This document shows, piece by piece, positions 9,048 through 17,839 of a stretch of DNA of 64,000 nt. The first letter of the stretch is position 1. Each line of letters begins with the position of its first letter. The notes below the pieces were generated by a model. The model was not told the DNA's origin, searched no databases, and saw nothing but the letters and a program-made list of their open reading frames with translations. Origin of the DNA: Nostoc sp. FACHB-280 (GTDB lineage Bacteria > Cyanobacteriota > Cyanobacteriia > Cyanobacteriales > Nostocaceae). The DNA lies in NCBI RefSeq assembly GCF_014697615.1, contig NZ_JACJSD010000010.1:62001-126000 (forward strand), given 5' to 3'. The position numbers were made by a program, and so were the translations under genes.

Positions 9048-9656
9048 TTAAGTAAACATTGATTTAATTAGACGATAGCCCCCAACTTTTTGGGATAGCA
9101 GAAAATGACCAATGACAAAGATGATAACTATGGGTACGGTAATAAAGTGAATTACTCGTAAGGTTTGCCAACTACCAAATAATCCAGACAACCAATGCAG
9201 TTGAGCTGGTTTGTACATTGCCACACCGGAGACGATCGCCAAAATTAATATTGGTACAATTCCGGTATAAATTAACCGATGCCAAGCATAGTTTTTCCGT
9301 TTGGGATTCTGGCCTTTCTGTAAAACTTGCAAGTCACCTTGGGAAACAAATCGCTTTTCCCAACGCCGCGTTGAAAATATGTAAATGCCATAAGCTAATA
9401 AATTCAACGCAAACAACCACATGGCTGCAAAGTGCCAATTGCGTCCACCGCCTAACCATCCTCCGAGTAAGAATGTGCGGGGAAATGTCCATCCGCCTCG
9501 TCCACCAAACACAGGGTTAGCATTGTAAATTTGCAAGCCACTGCCAATCATCAAGAATAAACTGATGATGTTGAGGCCATGAAAGATTTTAGCAGCCAAT
9601 TCTTGTTTCGGCCCTGCCGGAGGTTTGCTACGTTTACCAGCTTTTGAAGCAGCCAT
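9048..9656 (-). CDS. Cytochrome b561-type membrane subunit (MsrQ-like partner)
   Basis: 202 residues with four clear membrane segments: FHGLNIISLFLMIGSGLQIY, WLFALNLLAYGIYIF, IYTGIVPILILAIVSGVAMY and VIHFITVPIVIIFVIGHFLL. Histidines sit in the helices as expected for b-type haem ligands (His at the start of segment 1 and in segment 4). The N-terminus is short and basic (KAGKRSKPPAGPK). It is the first gene of a two-gene unit with the molybdoenzyme, separated by only 10 bases. The probable role is passing quinol-derived electrons to the exported molybdoprotein. Confidence 0.82.
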   Translation of the reverse strand: MAASKAGKRSKPPAGPKQELAAKIFHGLNIISLFLMIGSGLQIYNANPVFGGRGGWTFPRTFLLGGWLGGGRNWHFAAMWLFALNLLAYGIYIFSTRRWEKRFVSQGDLQVLQKGQNPKRKNYAWHRLIYTGIVPILILAIVSGVAMYKPAQLHWLSGLFGSWQTLRVIHFITVPIVIIFVIGHFLLSQKVGGYRLIKSMFT

Positions 9657-9854
9657 AGAAAATCCTAATTTTTGTATTCAAACTGATAATGTCTCAGGTG
9701 TTCTACTGCCTTATTTTTATTGGGTAATAATTGCTCACTAATACTTATATCAGGTTTATTTAGCCACTTTATGCGTTATTGAGATTAGTAATAAAATGAT
9801 TACAAAACTATTTATCTATTCCCGATGAATAAAGATTAATTTGTCGGCAGATGA

Positions 9855-10343
9855 TTACTTGAAGGCTGCATAACTAAAGGTGGCGTTAAAAGTCAGACAC
9901 CAAATTACTGCACTGGCAAAATCTGCAATCTTGATATTCTTGGAGATGGCATAGCGTTGGCTACCAGAAGTTTTTTGTAAGCGCCCCAAACTGACGTACT
10001 CTTTTTCAGTAATGCCGTAAATTTTGGGTTGCTGTTGCCGATGTAAAATTACTAACAAGTCTGGCCCACTGTCAGTTTTGAAGTTTTGATCAAATTCCAA
10101 AAAGGTTTTACCATTTTCGGTAATAATGCTTGCATTACCTTGAGTGATGTGTTCTCCTTTGACAAAATTACCAGATTTGACAATTTTAGTTGGGGTTGCA
10201 GTTGTGGAAGTTGCGGGTTCTGTGGCTTGAACGCTTTCTAGAACTGGAATTGTCGAATTACCAGTCGGTTTTGTCTGTACTTGGGTTGTACAACCCATAA
10301 TCGCTACAGCCGCCAAACTCAAAATTAGTAATTGCCTGTGCAT
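9855..10343 (-). CDS. DM13-domain lipoprotein
   Basis: 162 residues starting MHRQLLILSLAAVAIMGC, a lipoprotein signal with a lipobox ending in Cys18. I chose this start rather than one six codons upstream because it directly begins the signal peptide. A Thr/Ser/Pro linker leads to a DM13 domain at about 60-162 (SGNFVKGEHITQGNASII ... FDQNFKTDSGPDLLVILHR ... NIKIADFASAVIWCLTFNATF). DM13 domains have been proposed to act in redox or adhesion at the cell surface; the Cys in VIWCLTFN is typical. It lies in the same direction as the CcdA/thioredoxin genes, 218 bases away. Confidence 0.8.
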   Translation of the reverse strand: MHRQLLILSLAAVAIMGCTTQVQTKPTGNSTIPVLESVQATEPATSTTATPTKIVKSGNFVKGEHITQGNASIITENGKTFLEFDQNFKTDSGPDLLVILHRQQQPKIYGITEKEYVSLGRLQKTSGSQRYAISKNIKIADFASAVIWCLTFNATFSYAAFK

Positions 10344-10375
10344 AGCGCCAACGCCTCCCAATACTCATCGAAACA

Positions 10376-10407
10376 TGAGCGCAGTCTGCAATTACTGGCT
10401 GCGCTCA
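10376..10407 (-). terminator. Hairpin between CcdA-like and DM13 genes
   Basis: TGAGCGCAG and CTGCGCTCA form a 9-bp stem around a 14-base loop, 155 bases downstream of the leftward ccdA-like gene and 33 bases upstream of the DM13 start. No clear T-run follows, so a terminator or attenuator role is only possible. Confidence 0.3.
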
Positions 10408-10561
10408 ATTCGCTGCTCATTGATGTTGCATTTTTCTGTGTAGTCATGATTGCAACTTACCATGAAGTTACTATTAACTACACTGAAAGTAGCGGTAAAC
10501 CCTGAAAATTTAGCAAGTTTTTATAAATTTCCTCAAGAATTTTATTTGCTTTTTAGAGAAT

Positions 10562-11251
10562 TTACAGAGGGAGGCGGGGAAACATGGGAGCTAACCACAG
10601 TTGAATCTGCACATCCCAACCCAAGAGAATGGCGATCGCAGATGCGGCTACCAAAACACCACCCACTCTATGTAACATTTCACTGCGTGATCGCAACCCT
10701 AGCAAAGATTTGCTGGCATAACGCCCAGCATAAGCGATCGCTAATAACGGTAACGCTGCCCCTACACCAAAAGCCAATAATAGTGCAAATGTCCCAAAAA
10801 TTTCATGCTTGCTGGCTGCCAAAACTAAAATGCTCCCCAGCACAGGCCCAGCACAAGGAGTCCACAATAAACCAAGCTGAGTGCCTAACCAAAACTCTCC
10901 GGCTAATCCTACCCCTGTATTTCTTTTAATCCTGCCTAATTGCAAATAACTCAGCAGTAAATAGCTCCATTTAGGAAAGATTGCTAACACACCCATGAGC
11001 AATAAAATCAATATGCCCAAATAACGTAGAGTATTAGCCAACCCAGCTAACCAACTGCTGGCAATTCCTAGCACACTCCCGGCTGTGGCAAATCCACCGA
11101 CTAAACCCGCTACTAAGGCTACAGGCCCATAACGGTGGGTAGAAAGCGATCGCCCCACTAACACAGGCAAAACCGGCAAAACACAAGGTGACAGTACTGT
11201 TAACGCTCCCGCCAAAACTGCTAACCCGGCTGATAGGGAAGTGATTGCCAT
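10562..11251 (-). CDS. CcdA-type cytochrome c biogenesis / thiol-disulfide transporter
   Basis: 229-residue membrane protein of the DsbD/CcdA family, which carries reducing equivalents across the membrane. The two signature cysteine motifs of the family are present: LTVLSPCVLPVLPVLVG near residue 23 and LLWTPCAGPVLGSILVLA in the second half. About six membrane segments can be drawn. The thioredoxin-like gene begins transcription just upstream and ends 6 bases before this gene starts, so the two are almost certainly co-transcribed and functionally paired (the carrier reduces the exported thioredoxin). Confidence 0.88.
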   Translation of the reverse strand: MAITSLSAGLAVLAGALTVLSPCVLPVLPVLVGRSLSTHRYGPVALVAGLVGGFATAGSVLGIASSWLAGLANTLRYLGILILLLMGVLAIFPKWSYLLLSYLQLGRIKRNTGVGLAGEFWLGTQLGLLWTPCAGPVLGSILVLAASKHEIFGTFALLLAFGVGAALPLLAIAYAGRYASKSLLGLRSRSEMLHRVGGVLVAASAIAILLGWDVQIQLWLAPMFPRLPL

Positions 11252-11257
11252 CTCAAC

Positions 11258-11878
11258 TTATCCTAAAAGCTGACGGATCATTTGTTCTGTATCGGAATAA
11301 GCACCTTCACCGATGTGATCGTAACGAATTACCCCTTGGCGATCGGCTAAAAACAAATGCGGCCAGTATTCGTTTTTATAAGCATTCCAAGTTTGAAATT
11401 CGTTGTCTATTGGTACTGCATAGTTAATTTTGTGCTTTTTCAAAGCTTGTTTGACGTTGTTGACCACTTTTTCATAAGCAAACTCTGGTGTGTGGACACC
11501 GACGATTTTTAAGCCTTTATCAGCATATTCTTGATGCCAACGAGTCACATAAGGCAGGGTACGCTGACAGTTAATGCAGGCAAATGTCCAAAACTGCACT
11601 AACACCACACTACCTTTGAGGTCAGCAGTGGTTAAGGGTGAGGAATTTAGCCACTGAGAAATGCCTTGGAATTCTGGAAGCAGTTTTGCATCAGGAGGTA
11701 AGGCGGCGGTAGTATTTTGCGCTGGAGTACTAGAGTTAGCAGTTGGCGCAACATTTGTAGGTGTGGAAATAACGCTTTTCTCAGAACATCCAGATGCGAT
11801 CGCTACTCCACCTGCTCCTATCGCTCCTAACCCCAGATAAGTAAGCAGTCGGCGGCGCTTGATGAAATATCTATCCAT
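11258..11878 (-). CDS. Exported thioredoxin-like protein (DipZ/TlpA type)
   Basis: 206 residues from the ATG at 11878, which has an AAGGA site ahead; an in-frame extension to 11986 looks untranslated. The N-terminus MDRYFIKRRRLLTYLG...IASGCS combines an RRR export motif with a lipobox-like Cys. The thioredoxin fold follows, with the redox motif Cys-Ile-Asn-Cys in WTFACINCQRTLPYVTRWH, the form seen in DipZ-like proteins that accompany CcdA. Downstream strands (GLKIVGVHTPEFAYEK, YAVPIDNEFQTWNAY, WPHLFLADRQGVIRYDHIGE) match that family. Probable role: lumenal/periplasmic disulphide reduction or peroxide-linked redox, fed by the adjacent CcdA. Confidence 0.87.
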   Translation of the reverse strand: MDRYFIKRRRLLTYLGLGAIGAGGVAIASGCSEKSVISTPTNVAPTANSSTPAQNTTAALPPDAKLLPEFQGISQWLNSSPLTTADLKGSVVLVQFWTFACINCQRTLPYVTRWHQEYADKGLKIVGVHTPEFAYEKVVNNVKQALKKHKINYAVPIDNEFQTWNAYKNEYWPHLFLADRQGVIRYDHIGEGAYSDTEQMIRQLLG

Positions 11879-11965
11879 AAAGCAATCCTTGTAGTTATGA
11901 AGATATAGTTCAATACTTCTTGGTTTCGGATGATTACGGAGATACCGAAACAGCTTTTCGGAGAA

Positions 11966-11990
11966 ATGGGTGCGTACACAACGCACCCAT
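11966..11990. promoter_or_regulatory. Hairpin upstream of the thioredoxin-like gene
   Basis: ATGGGTGCGT and ACGCACCCAT form a perfect 10-bp stem with a 5-base loop about 90 bases upstream of the leftward thioredoxin-like gene. It could be an operator or a leader-RNA structure. The rest of 11879-12216 shows nothing else I can name. Confidence 0.3.
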
Positions 11991-12216
11991 AAATCAATGG
12001 CTTTGGTAATTTTTATCTGTGTTGAAAAATCGTTCTAATCTAAGAACTTTTACAGTATAAAAAATTACCATTTTTACATCAAAGTTTTCCAGAACGGTTA
12101 CAAAAAGTTTTTCAGCGATGCTTGTATGCACAAGTGGCTTCAGGATACAAACTTCTTAATTATTAATGATGTAAAAACAGTCTTTTTAGGCAATGTATCC
12201 TCAGCGACGCAAAATA

Positions 12217-12573
12217 TTAGGGTGTTTTAGCTGGTGCTGGTTTAGTAGCATCTTCTTTCTTCATAGCGTCACCATCTTTCTTCATAGCGTCGCCTTCTTT
12301 CTTCATAGCGTCACCATCTTTCTTCATAGCGTCGCCTTCTTTTTTCATAGCGTCGCCTTCTTTCTTCATAGCGTCGCCTTCTTTTTTCATAGCGCCGTCA
12401 TTCTTCATAGCGCCGCCGTCATTCTTCATAGCGTCGCCACCAGTGTTAGAAGCAGGAGCAGCCGAAGGAGCATTATTGGGAGCAGCTTGATTATCACCAG
12501 CGCCAGAGCAAGCAACTAAGCTACCAACCAAAGCAAGACTCGCAATCACACCAACAAATTTTAACTTCATCAT
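12217..12573 (-). CDS. Lipoprotein with Asp-Ala-Met-Lys-Lys tandem repeats
   Basis: 118 residues from MMKLKFVGVIASLALVGSLVAC, a lipoprotein signal with lipobox LVAC. The start at 12573 has an AGGGG site upstream; a reading from 12621 adds a non-signal extension. The mature part opens with an Ala/Asn/Pro linker and then about nine tandem heptads of the form GDAMKKE/D, with two degenerate GGAMKND units first, ending TKPAPAKTP. At DNA level this is a 21-bp tandem repeat (12262-12440) whose units differ by a few bases, a set-up prone to copy-number change. Similar pentapeptide/MKK lipoproteins occur in other bacteria without a known function; a cell-surface or periplasmic charged spacer is a guess. 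Confidence 0.75.
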   Translation of the reverse strand: MMKLKFVGVIASLALVGSLVACSGAGDNQAAPNNAPSAAPASNTGGDAMKNDGGAMKNDGAMKKEGDAMKKEGDAMKKEGDAMKKDGDAMKKEGDAMKKDGDAMKKEDATKPAPAKTP

Positions 12574-12931
12574 CTTTTGGAACCCCTTAAAAGTCTTACT
12601 AAAGAAATAGACAAGGATCATCCTGTATAATCATACGGATGGAGCCAGATTTTGATAACAAATTAACTTTTTTTTTTAATTACTTTGCAAAAATTAATTT
12701 TACTTAACTATCTGACTTCATCTTGATGATTGAGAAATGTCTATTGATTAGTACACTAATATCGTTGGGGATTACGCAAAAAGTCAAGACTTCCAGATAT
12801 ATTGTCTGATGTACACCCAAATTTTGGGCTGTTGCGAATGGGTGTAAGGGTGTCAAAAGAGGCGAGGGAGCAGAGAGTCAAGGGGATGAGTCTGAGGCGG
12901 AGGTTGTAACCTGCTCCAGATGAACAGTTTT

Positions 12932-13026
12932 TTAACTCAGCAATTTTGATTCAATTGGGTTTTTGGGAACTGCTGCATTTCTACTATCGTCACAGCTACC
13001 AACAAAAACCCAATTGTTTGAGTTAA
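12932..13026. repeat. Long imperfect palindrome (nested stems)
   Basis: An inner 14-bp stem, CAATTGGGTTTTTG at 12952-12965 with its complement at 13003-13016, sits inside an outer 8-bp stem TTAACTCA/TGAGTTAA (12932-12939 and 13019-13026). It ends 6 bases from the stop of the leftward small gene at 13033, so it could terminate that gene or be a small palindromic element. The remainder of 12574-12931 is AT-rich and holds nothing else I can support. Confidence 0.5.
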
Positions 13027-13032
13027 GGAAAT

Positions 13033-13224
13033 TTATAGATCGGTTTTGATTTTGATTTTACCAACGGCTCTACCAACTTTCTCCCATGTTCTCGCTGTTT
13101 CTACGTCTTGCCAATTGGTTCTCAAATGTTCGGCTTTCTCGTAACAGACCTGCGAAAGTATACTAAGCACACCAGATAAACTCATATTCTCAATCATTAT
13201 CTCTATGTCGCTTTTGTCGTACAT
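13033..13224 (-). CDS. Small conserved-looking hypothetical protein
   Basis: 63 residues, MYDKSDIEIMIENMSLSGVL at the start. The chosen ATG has a GGAG site about 9 bases upstream, which favours it over the longer reading from 13332. The protein is mostly helical and contains VLSILSQVCYEKAEHLRTNW and TWEKVGRAVGKI. Short cyanobacterial and plasmid-borne proteins with a similar DNMSL...ALSEVC..KAEH.R..W pattern exist to my recollection, but no function is known to me. Confidence 0.55.
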   Translation of the reverse strand: MYDKSDIEIMIENMSLSGVLSILSQVCYEKAEHLRTNWQDVETARTWEKVGRAVGKIKIKTDL

Positions 13225-13402
13225 TTTTACAACTCCGAAGCAAAAATTTTTGAAACAGCTTTGATATAAGTAATCATCTACCAAATTTGGTAGTGATAAT
13301 ACCTGGAATTGCACTATCTCGTCATGCGGCAATGGGATGAATTAAAAATTACACGGAGTATAGGCAAGATATACTTCTGATGGATAGGTGAGTGATGAGT
13401 CA

Positions 13403-13493
13403 CCGAAGTTTGCTCAACGGGGGGAACCCTCCGAAGTTTGCTCAACGCGGGGAACCCGCGCACGCAAGTTCTCTCCGCACGCAACTTCTCGCT
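13403..13493 (-). repeat. Dispersed cyanobacterial repeat, copy 2 with internal duplication
   Basis: The reverse complement matches the repeat at 5519-5577 (gtgcggagagaacttgcgtg, then cgcgggttcccc). Here the ccgaagtttgctcaacg plus gggg-aaccc unit occurs twice in tandem. It lies in the gene-poor stretch 13225-13627, which also holds gggtgtaagggtgt-type short repeats near 13570-13620. Confidence 0.7.
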
Positions 13494-13627
13494 GAGTGCT
13501 GAGTAGAAACTTAGTATGCTCAGGTGTTTCAACTATAAATAACCTCTGCTTCGATTGCGGTCAGTAACCAGGGTGTATGTATCCACAACCCATACACCAA
13601 TACACCCCTAAACTCTTACACCCGACT

Positions 13628-14536
13628 TCAACAAACATCATCCTTAGCTTGCAGAAGTTGATACTGTCGCCATTTTTCTTGTTGACGGACTCGTTTTTCT
13701 GCCGTGAGTTGCTCAAAACAGTAGGGACAAGAAATACCCTCTTCATACTGAGGCGAGGCTTTATCTTTGTCAGAAATTGGATGTCCACAACAAAAGCACA
13801 ATTCATGGCTACCAATTTCTAAACCATGACTCACAGCTACCCGCTCATCAAAGACAAAGCATTCGCCTTCCCATAAGCTTTCGGTGGCGGGAATTTCTTC
13901 TAAGTATTTTAAAATGCCGCCTTTGAGGTGATAAACTTCGCTGAATCCTTGAGCAAGCATAAAGGATGAAGCTTTTTCGCAGCGTATTCCCCCCGTACAA
14001 AACAAAGCTATTTTTTTGTGTTGATTTGGGTCGAGGTGATGCTGGACATATTCTGGGAACTCCCGAAAAGATTGTGTGTGGGGGTTCTCTGCGCCTTGAA
14101 AAGTCCCAATTTTGACTTCATACTCGTTGCGTGTATCAATTACTGTCACTTCTGGGTCAGAAATTAATTCATTCCATTCAGATGGAGTGACGTAAATACC
14201 TACTTGTTGATTGGGGTCAACTTCTGGCAAACCTAAAGTCACAATTTCCGACTTTAAACGCACCTTCATTCTTTCAAAAGGTGGGGTTTGAGCATAAGAT
14301 TCTTTGTATTCTAAATCTGCTAAACGGCGATCGCTACTTAAATAAGCAAAAACAGCATCAATTCCTTGACGCGAACCGGCAATTGTGCCGTTGATACCTT
14401 CTGCTGCTAACAAAATTGTCCCTTTAATACCTTGTGCTGAACAGAAAGATAGTAAGGGTTCTTGTTTCTCGGCAAAGTCAGGCAAACTGACAAATTTATA
14501 AAATGCTGCAACAATTTGGGTATTTTCTTGGTTCAT
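13628..14536 (-). CDS. trhO: tRNA uridine(34) hydroxylase (rhodanese domain)
   Basis: 302 residues, matching TrhO/YceA, which hydroxylates U34 of certain tRNAs on the way to 5-methoxyuridine-type modifications using prephenate. An N-terminal acylphosphatase-like domain ([20 protein letters not shown]) is followed by a rhodanese domain at about 125-220 with the active-site loop [18 protein letters not shown]-terminal Cys-rich segment follows (CFCCGHPI ... [19 protein letters not shown]), as in the family. A tRNA gene lies 72 bases upstream on the other strand. Confidence 0.92.
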   Translation of the reverse strand: MNQENTQIVAAFYKFVSLPDFAEKQEPLLSFCSAQGIKGTILLAAEGINGTIAGSRQGIDAVFAYLSSDRRLADLEYKESYAQTPPFERMKVRLKSEIVTLGLPEVDPNQQVGIYVTPSEWNELISDPEVTVIDTRNEYEVKIGTFQGAENPHTQSFREFPEYVQHHLDPNQHKKIALFCTGGIRCEKASSFMLAQGFSEVYHLKGGILKYLEEIPATESLWEGECFVFDERVAVSHGLEIGSHELCFCCGHPISDKDKASPQYEEGISCPYCFEQLTAEKRVRQQEKWRQYQLLQAKDDVC

Positions 14537-14608
14537 CCCTTTGGAAATGGAACAATCTTCAGGTACGATATTTAAAGTAGTTAAATTTAACTACATTTTT
14601 AATTGTAC

Positions 14609-14681
14609 GGGGGTTTAGCTCAGTTGGTAGAGCGCCTGCTTTGCAAGCAGGATGTCAGCGGTTCGAGTCCGCTAACCTCCA
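14609..14681 (+). tRNA. tRNA-Ala (anticodon TGC)
   Basis: A full cloverleaf can be drawn. The acceptor stem pairs GGGGGTT with AACCTCC (one G-T pair). The D arm is GCTC-AGTTGGTA-GAGC, the anticodon stem CCTGC/GCAGG has loop TTTGCAA and anticodon TGC at 14642-14644, and the T arm is CAGCGGTTCGAGTCCGCTA with the invariant TTCGA. The discriminator is A and CCA is not encoded. Length is 73 nt. Confidence 0.97.
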
Positions 14682-14729
14682 TGTTTAATAATGGGTGCAA
14701 GGGTATAAGGGTGTAGGGGTTGTGAACAC

Positions 14730-15641
14730 CTACATCCTACTTTGTACAACATCCAAGATTCCTTGATCACCGTCTAATGTGACTTCTACACCCACTGGTA
14801 AAGCTGCATTTTCTTCGCCGTGACCAAAAGGTAAATCTGAGATAATGGGAATGCCTAAATCGCCCAAGCGATCGCGCACAACTTCCTCCACACTAAAGCT
14901 AGGTACATTGGCGGGAGGTTCGCAGCGAGTGAAGCCGCCTAGAACTATTCCCCGCACTTGGGATAAAACTCCACTCAACCGCCACTGGGTCAGCATCCGG
15001 TCAATTCGATATGGTGCTTCGGTGACATCTTCAAAAGCTAAAATCACATCTGTAAAATCAGGTTGTAGTGGTGTACCTAAAAGATGAGTTGCAACTGTCA
15101 AATTACCCGGAAGCAAAATTCCTGTTACCACTCCACCACCCCAACCACAGCCTTTAAGTGGGTTGATTGGTTTCCCTTCTACCCAATTCAATAGTCGTTC
15201 TCTTGACCAGTCTGGTTCATTAGCAAATGTGGTCAACACAGGCGCATGAATGCTAGAAATTCCGACATTAAACAAACTCCACAACAAAGCTGTAATATCC
15301 GAAAATCCAATTAACCATTTTGGCGTTGTTGAGTGACTCTGCCAATCCCAACTTTCTAAAATGCGAGTGCTACCAAAACCACCTCTAGCGCAGAGAATTC
15401 CACGACAATCAGGGTCAGACCAAGCTGCGGCTAATTGATGACGGCGGATTTCGTCTTTATCGGCTAGATAGCCCCAACTTTGGTCAATATTCGGACTAAT
15501 CTCCACACGATAACCACGCGATCGCCAAATTTCTATACTCTGATTAAAAGCATCAAATTCTCGCAAGGCACCACTAGGCGCAATTACACGCAATAAGTCT
15601 CCAGGTTTTAGGGGTGCAGGTAATATTGCTGATTTCATCAA
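14730..15641 (-). CDS. LD-carboxypeptidase (peptidase family S66)
   Basis: 303 residues, matching LdcA/MccF-type serine peptidases that trim tetrapeptide stems of murein or cleave microcin-like conjugates. The S66 features are visible: LLRVIAPSG near the N-terminus, the nucleophile Ser in CARGGFGSTRIL (about 108-116), IGFSDITALLWSLF, the catalytic Glu segment AFEDVTEAPYRIDRML, and the catalytic His in SDLPFGHGEENAALPVG. Length is normal. Cytoplasmic murein recycling is the likely role. Confidence 0.88.
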   Translation of the reverse strand: MMKSAILPAPLKPGDLLRVIAPSGALREFDAFNQSIEIWRSRGYRVEISPNIDQSWGYLADKDEIRRHQLAAAWSDPDCRGILCARGGFGSTRILESWDWQSHSTTPKWLIGFSDITALLWSLFNVGISSIHAPVLTTFANEPDWSRERLLNWVEGKPINPLKGCGWGGGVVTGILLPGNLTVATHLLGTPLQPDFTDVILAFEDVTEAPYRIDRMLTQWRLSGVLSQVRGIVLGGFTRCEPPANVPSFSVEEVVRDRLGDLGIPIISDLPFGHGEENAALPVGVEVTLDGDQGILDVVQSRM

Positions 15642-15795
15642 TAAAGTTTTCAGTAGTTAGAATTAAATAATTCACAAGACTCCAACTATATACTTTAGTC
15701 TTGACGATGTACACTCATACCAATTGATCACAAAAACAGAGTCAATCGTTATTATCGACTCTGTTGCACAGGATACTGCAAAAATTAAAGAGAAA

Positions 15796-15966
15796 TTATC
15801 TTTGAGGTGTATTAGTTGGGGTAGGTGTACTAGTTGGGGAAGGAGAAGGACTTTGCTGTGCAATTTCAGCATTTAGTTGATTGGCATCTGGAAAATTGGA
15901 AAATAAAATCCCCCCAACAACAGTACTGGCCAGCACTGCTATAACCATAGATGCTGTACTCTTCAT
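15796..15966 (-). CDS. Small exported Ser/Pro/Thr-rich protein
   Basis: 56 residues, MKSTASMVIAVLASTVVGGI at the start, with an AAGGA site eight bases upstream supporting this ATG. A hydrophobic N-terminal helix (about 5-22) is followed by FPDANQLNAEIAQQ and a low-complexity tail of SPSPSPTSTPTPTNTP. It is probably anchored or secreted. Function is unknown. The upstream gap to 16291 shows no other feature. Confidence 0.5.
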   Translation of the reverse strand: MKSTASMVIAVLASTVVGGILFSNFPDANQLNAEIAQQSPSPSPTSTPTPTNTPQR

Positions 15967-16291
15967 CACAATTTCCTTTTTGCAGAAATTTATGACATCT
16001 ATTCTGATCAATCTGAAAAATTATGCTATCTCGCTCAAGAAATAAGCAGCAATTGATGGTTTCGTAACATTAGATAGATGGTAGATTCAGGTTGATTTTG
16101 TAGTCAGAGCGATCGCTCGGCAAAACTAGATAAGTTAAAAGAATTCTAAATTTTATATAAAGTAAAAATTTATTATCGGAATTTGGGAAAACTAAATACG
16201 GCAATACTGGCTTTTTTCGTACCTGAATTTGTAACTATAGTTCAGGGCGAAGCTGGGAAATATAACCCAAAAAATGCAAAGGATTGATTTT

Positions 16292-17656
16292 ATGCTTGCT
16301 ATACATAGCATGACAAATACTAATGAGCTTAATCTGCGATTAGAGTCAACTTTGCAAGAAGTACCTATGTGGGAAGTTCAGCTGGAATTAGATTGTCCTG
16401 GAGATGAGTTAATTAGACTTTTTAGTCAGGAACCTTTACTTCCTGGAATTATTTTGACTAAAAACCAAGCTTTTATGGGAATGCTGTCGCGGCAAAAATT
16501 TTTTGAAAATATGAGCCGTCCCTATAGTTTTGGTTTATTTTCCCGCCGACCTATTGAAAATTTATATAACTTTCTTCAGCCCGATTTATTAGTCTTATCT
16601 GGAAAACTCAGTGTTGTCGCAGCCACAGAAAAAGCATTACAAAGGTCAATCAATTTGGTATATGAGCCGATTCTTGTATTAACTGATACTGGAAAGTATG
16701 GTTTAATTGATTTTCATCAATTACTGTTGGCTTATTCCCAAATATATGCTTTGACTTTAAATCATTTGCAATTTGTAGAAGAACAATCACAAGTTGCTAA
16801 AGCTGGTTTTCAAGATTTGCAAAATAACTATACTCGCTTACTCCAAAGTGAAAAAATGGCGGCTTTGGGGCAATTAGTGGCTGGTATTGCTCATGAAATC
16901 AATAATCCAGTCAATTTTATCGCTGGGAATATTGTTCACGCTATTAATTATACTCAGCATTTATTAGAACTAATTAGTTTATATCAACAATATTATCCTG
17001 CTCCTGAAAAAACAATTCAAAATACAATCTCGAAAATAGATTTAGATTATGTCACTGTGGATTTTCCAAATTTATTGGCATCAATGAAATTAGGTTGCGA
17101 TCGCATTCAGCAAATTGTCCAATCTTTACGTAATTTTTCGCGTCTTGATGAAGCTGAGAAAAAAATAGTTGATATTCACGAAGGTATTGATAGTACTCTA
17201 CTGATTTTACACAGCCGCATCAAAGAAGAAATCAACGGAGAACACATCAATGTGATTAAAGAGTATGGCGATATTCCAGCCATAGAGTGCTACCCTGGAC
17301 TACTCAATCAAGTTTTTCTGAAAATCTTGACTAATGCAATTGATGCTTTGCAAGCATCTCAACCACAAAACTCTGGAGTATTAACTAAACCCATCATTAA
17401 AATTGGTACAGAATTCACTGATGAAAACCATATCAATATTCGGATTATTGATAATGGAATTGGTATTCCAGAAGAAATCCAAAAATATCTTTTTAACCCA
17501 TTTTTTACGACTAAACCAGTCGGTAAAGGTACAGGATTAGGACTATCTATTAGCTATCAAATTGTTGTAGAAAAACATGGTGGACAATTACAGTGTCTAT
17601 CTAATGTAGGCAAAGGAACTGAATTTATTATTCAAGTTCCTGTCAAACTTTCATAG
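16292..17656 (+). CDS. Sensor histidine kinase
   Basis: 454 residues from the ATG at 16292, which has AAAGGA eight bases upstream (an in-frame ATG at 16274 lacks a clear site). The N-terminal 170 residues ([34 protein letters not shown]) form a sensor region that I do not recognise with confidence; it resembles the CBS-like heads of some cyanobacterial kinases. A short coiled coil leads to the H-box [14 protein letters not shown]-box [16 protein letters not shown]1 [10 protein letters not shown]-box [11 protein letters not shown] and G2 [11 protein letters not shown]. No membrane segment and no receiver domain are seen, and no response regulator lies next to it. The kinase core is closely similar to that of the kinase at 26797-28590. 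Confidence 0.88.
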   Translation: MLAIHSMTNTNELNLRLESTLQEVPMWEVQLELDCPGDELIRLFSQEPLLPGIILTKNQAFMGMLSRQKFFENMSRPYSFGLFSRRPIENLYNFLQPDLLVLSGKLSVVAATEKALQRSINLVYEPILVLTDTGKYGLIDFHQLLLAYSQIYALTLNHLQFVEEQSQVAKAGFQDLQNNYTRLLQSEKMAALGQLVAGIAHEINNPVNFIAGNIVHAINYTQHLLELISLYQQYYPAPEKTIQNTISKIDLDYVTVDFPNLLASMKLGCDRIQQIVQSLRNFSRLDEAEKKIVDIHEGIDSTLLILHSRIKEEINGEHINVIKEYGDIPAIECYPGLLNQVFLKILTNAIDALQASQPQNSGVLTKPIIKIGTEFTDENHINIRIIDNGIGIPEEIQKYLFNPFFTTKPVGKGTGLGLSISYQIVVEKHGGQLQCLSNVGKGTEFIIQVPVKLS

Positions 17657-17839
17657 TGTACAAAGATGATTGATGAAGACTGGTTATAAGGGTTCAAGGG
17701 TTTTGGTTCACTGATATCTATAGACTCTTATTCCAACCTACTTGCAAATTTTCATCAAATCATGGCAGTATATCTCTGCACATACTAATCAAAGTGCGAT
17801 TGAGTATCAATACTATTGATGTTTCTCAAAGAAAATTTT

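Noticed and set aside
10450-10929. 159-codon plus-strand ORF
   Set aside because: Mostly antisense to the CcdA-like gene, whose family motifs are clear; no sign of a real protein in this frame.
12262-12440. Regular repeats that could suggest a CRISPR array
   Set aside because: The units are contiguous 21-bp coding repeats without spacers, so this is a tandem repeat in a gene.
12193-12519. Plus-strand ORF made of SVAFFLHSV repeats
   Set aside because: Mirror image of the GDAMKK repeats of the lipoprotein on the minus strand.
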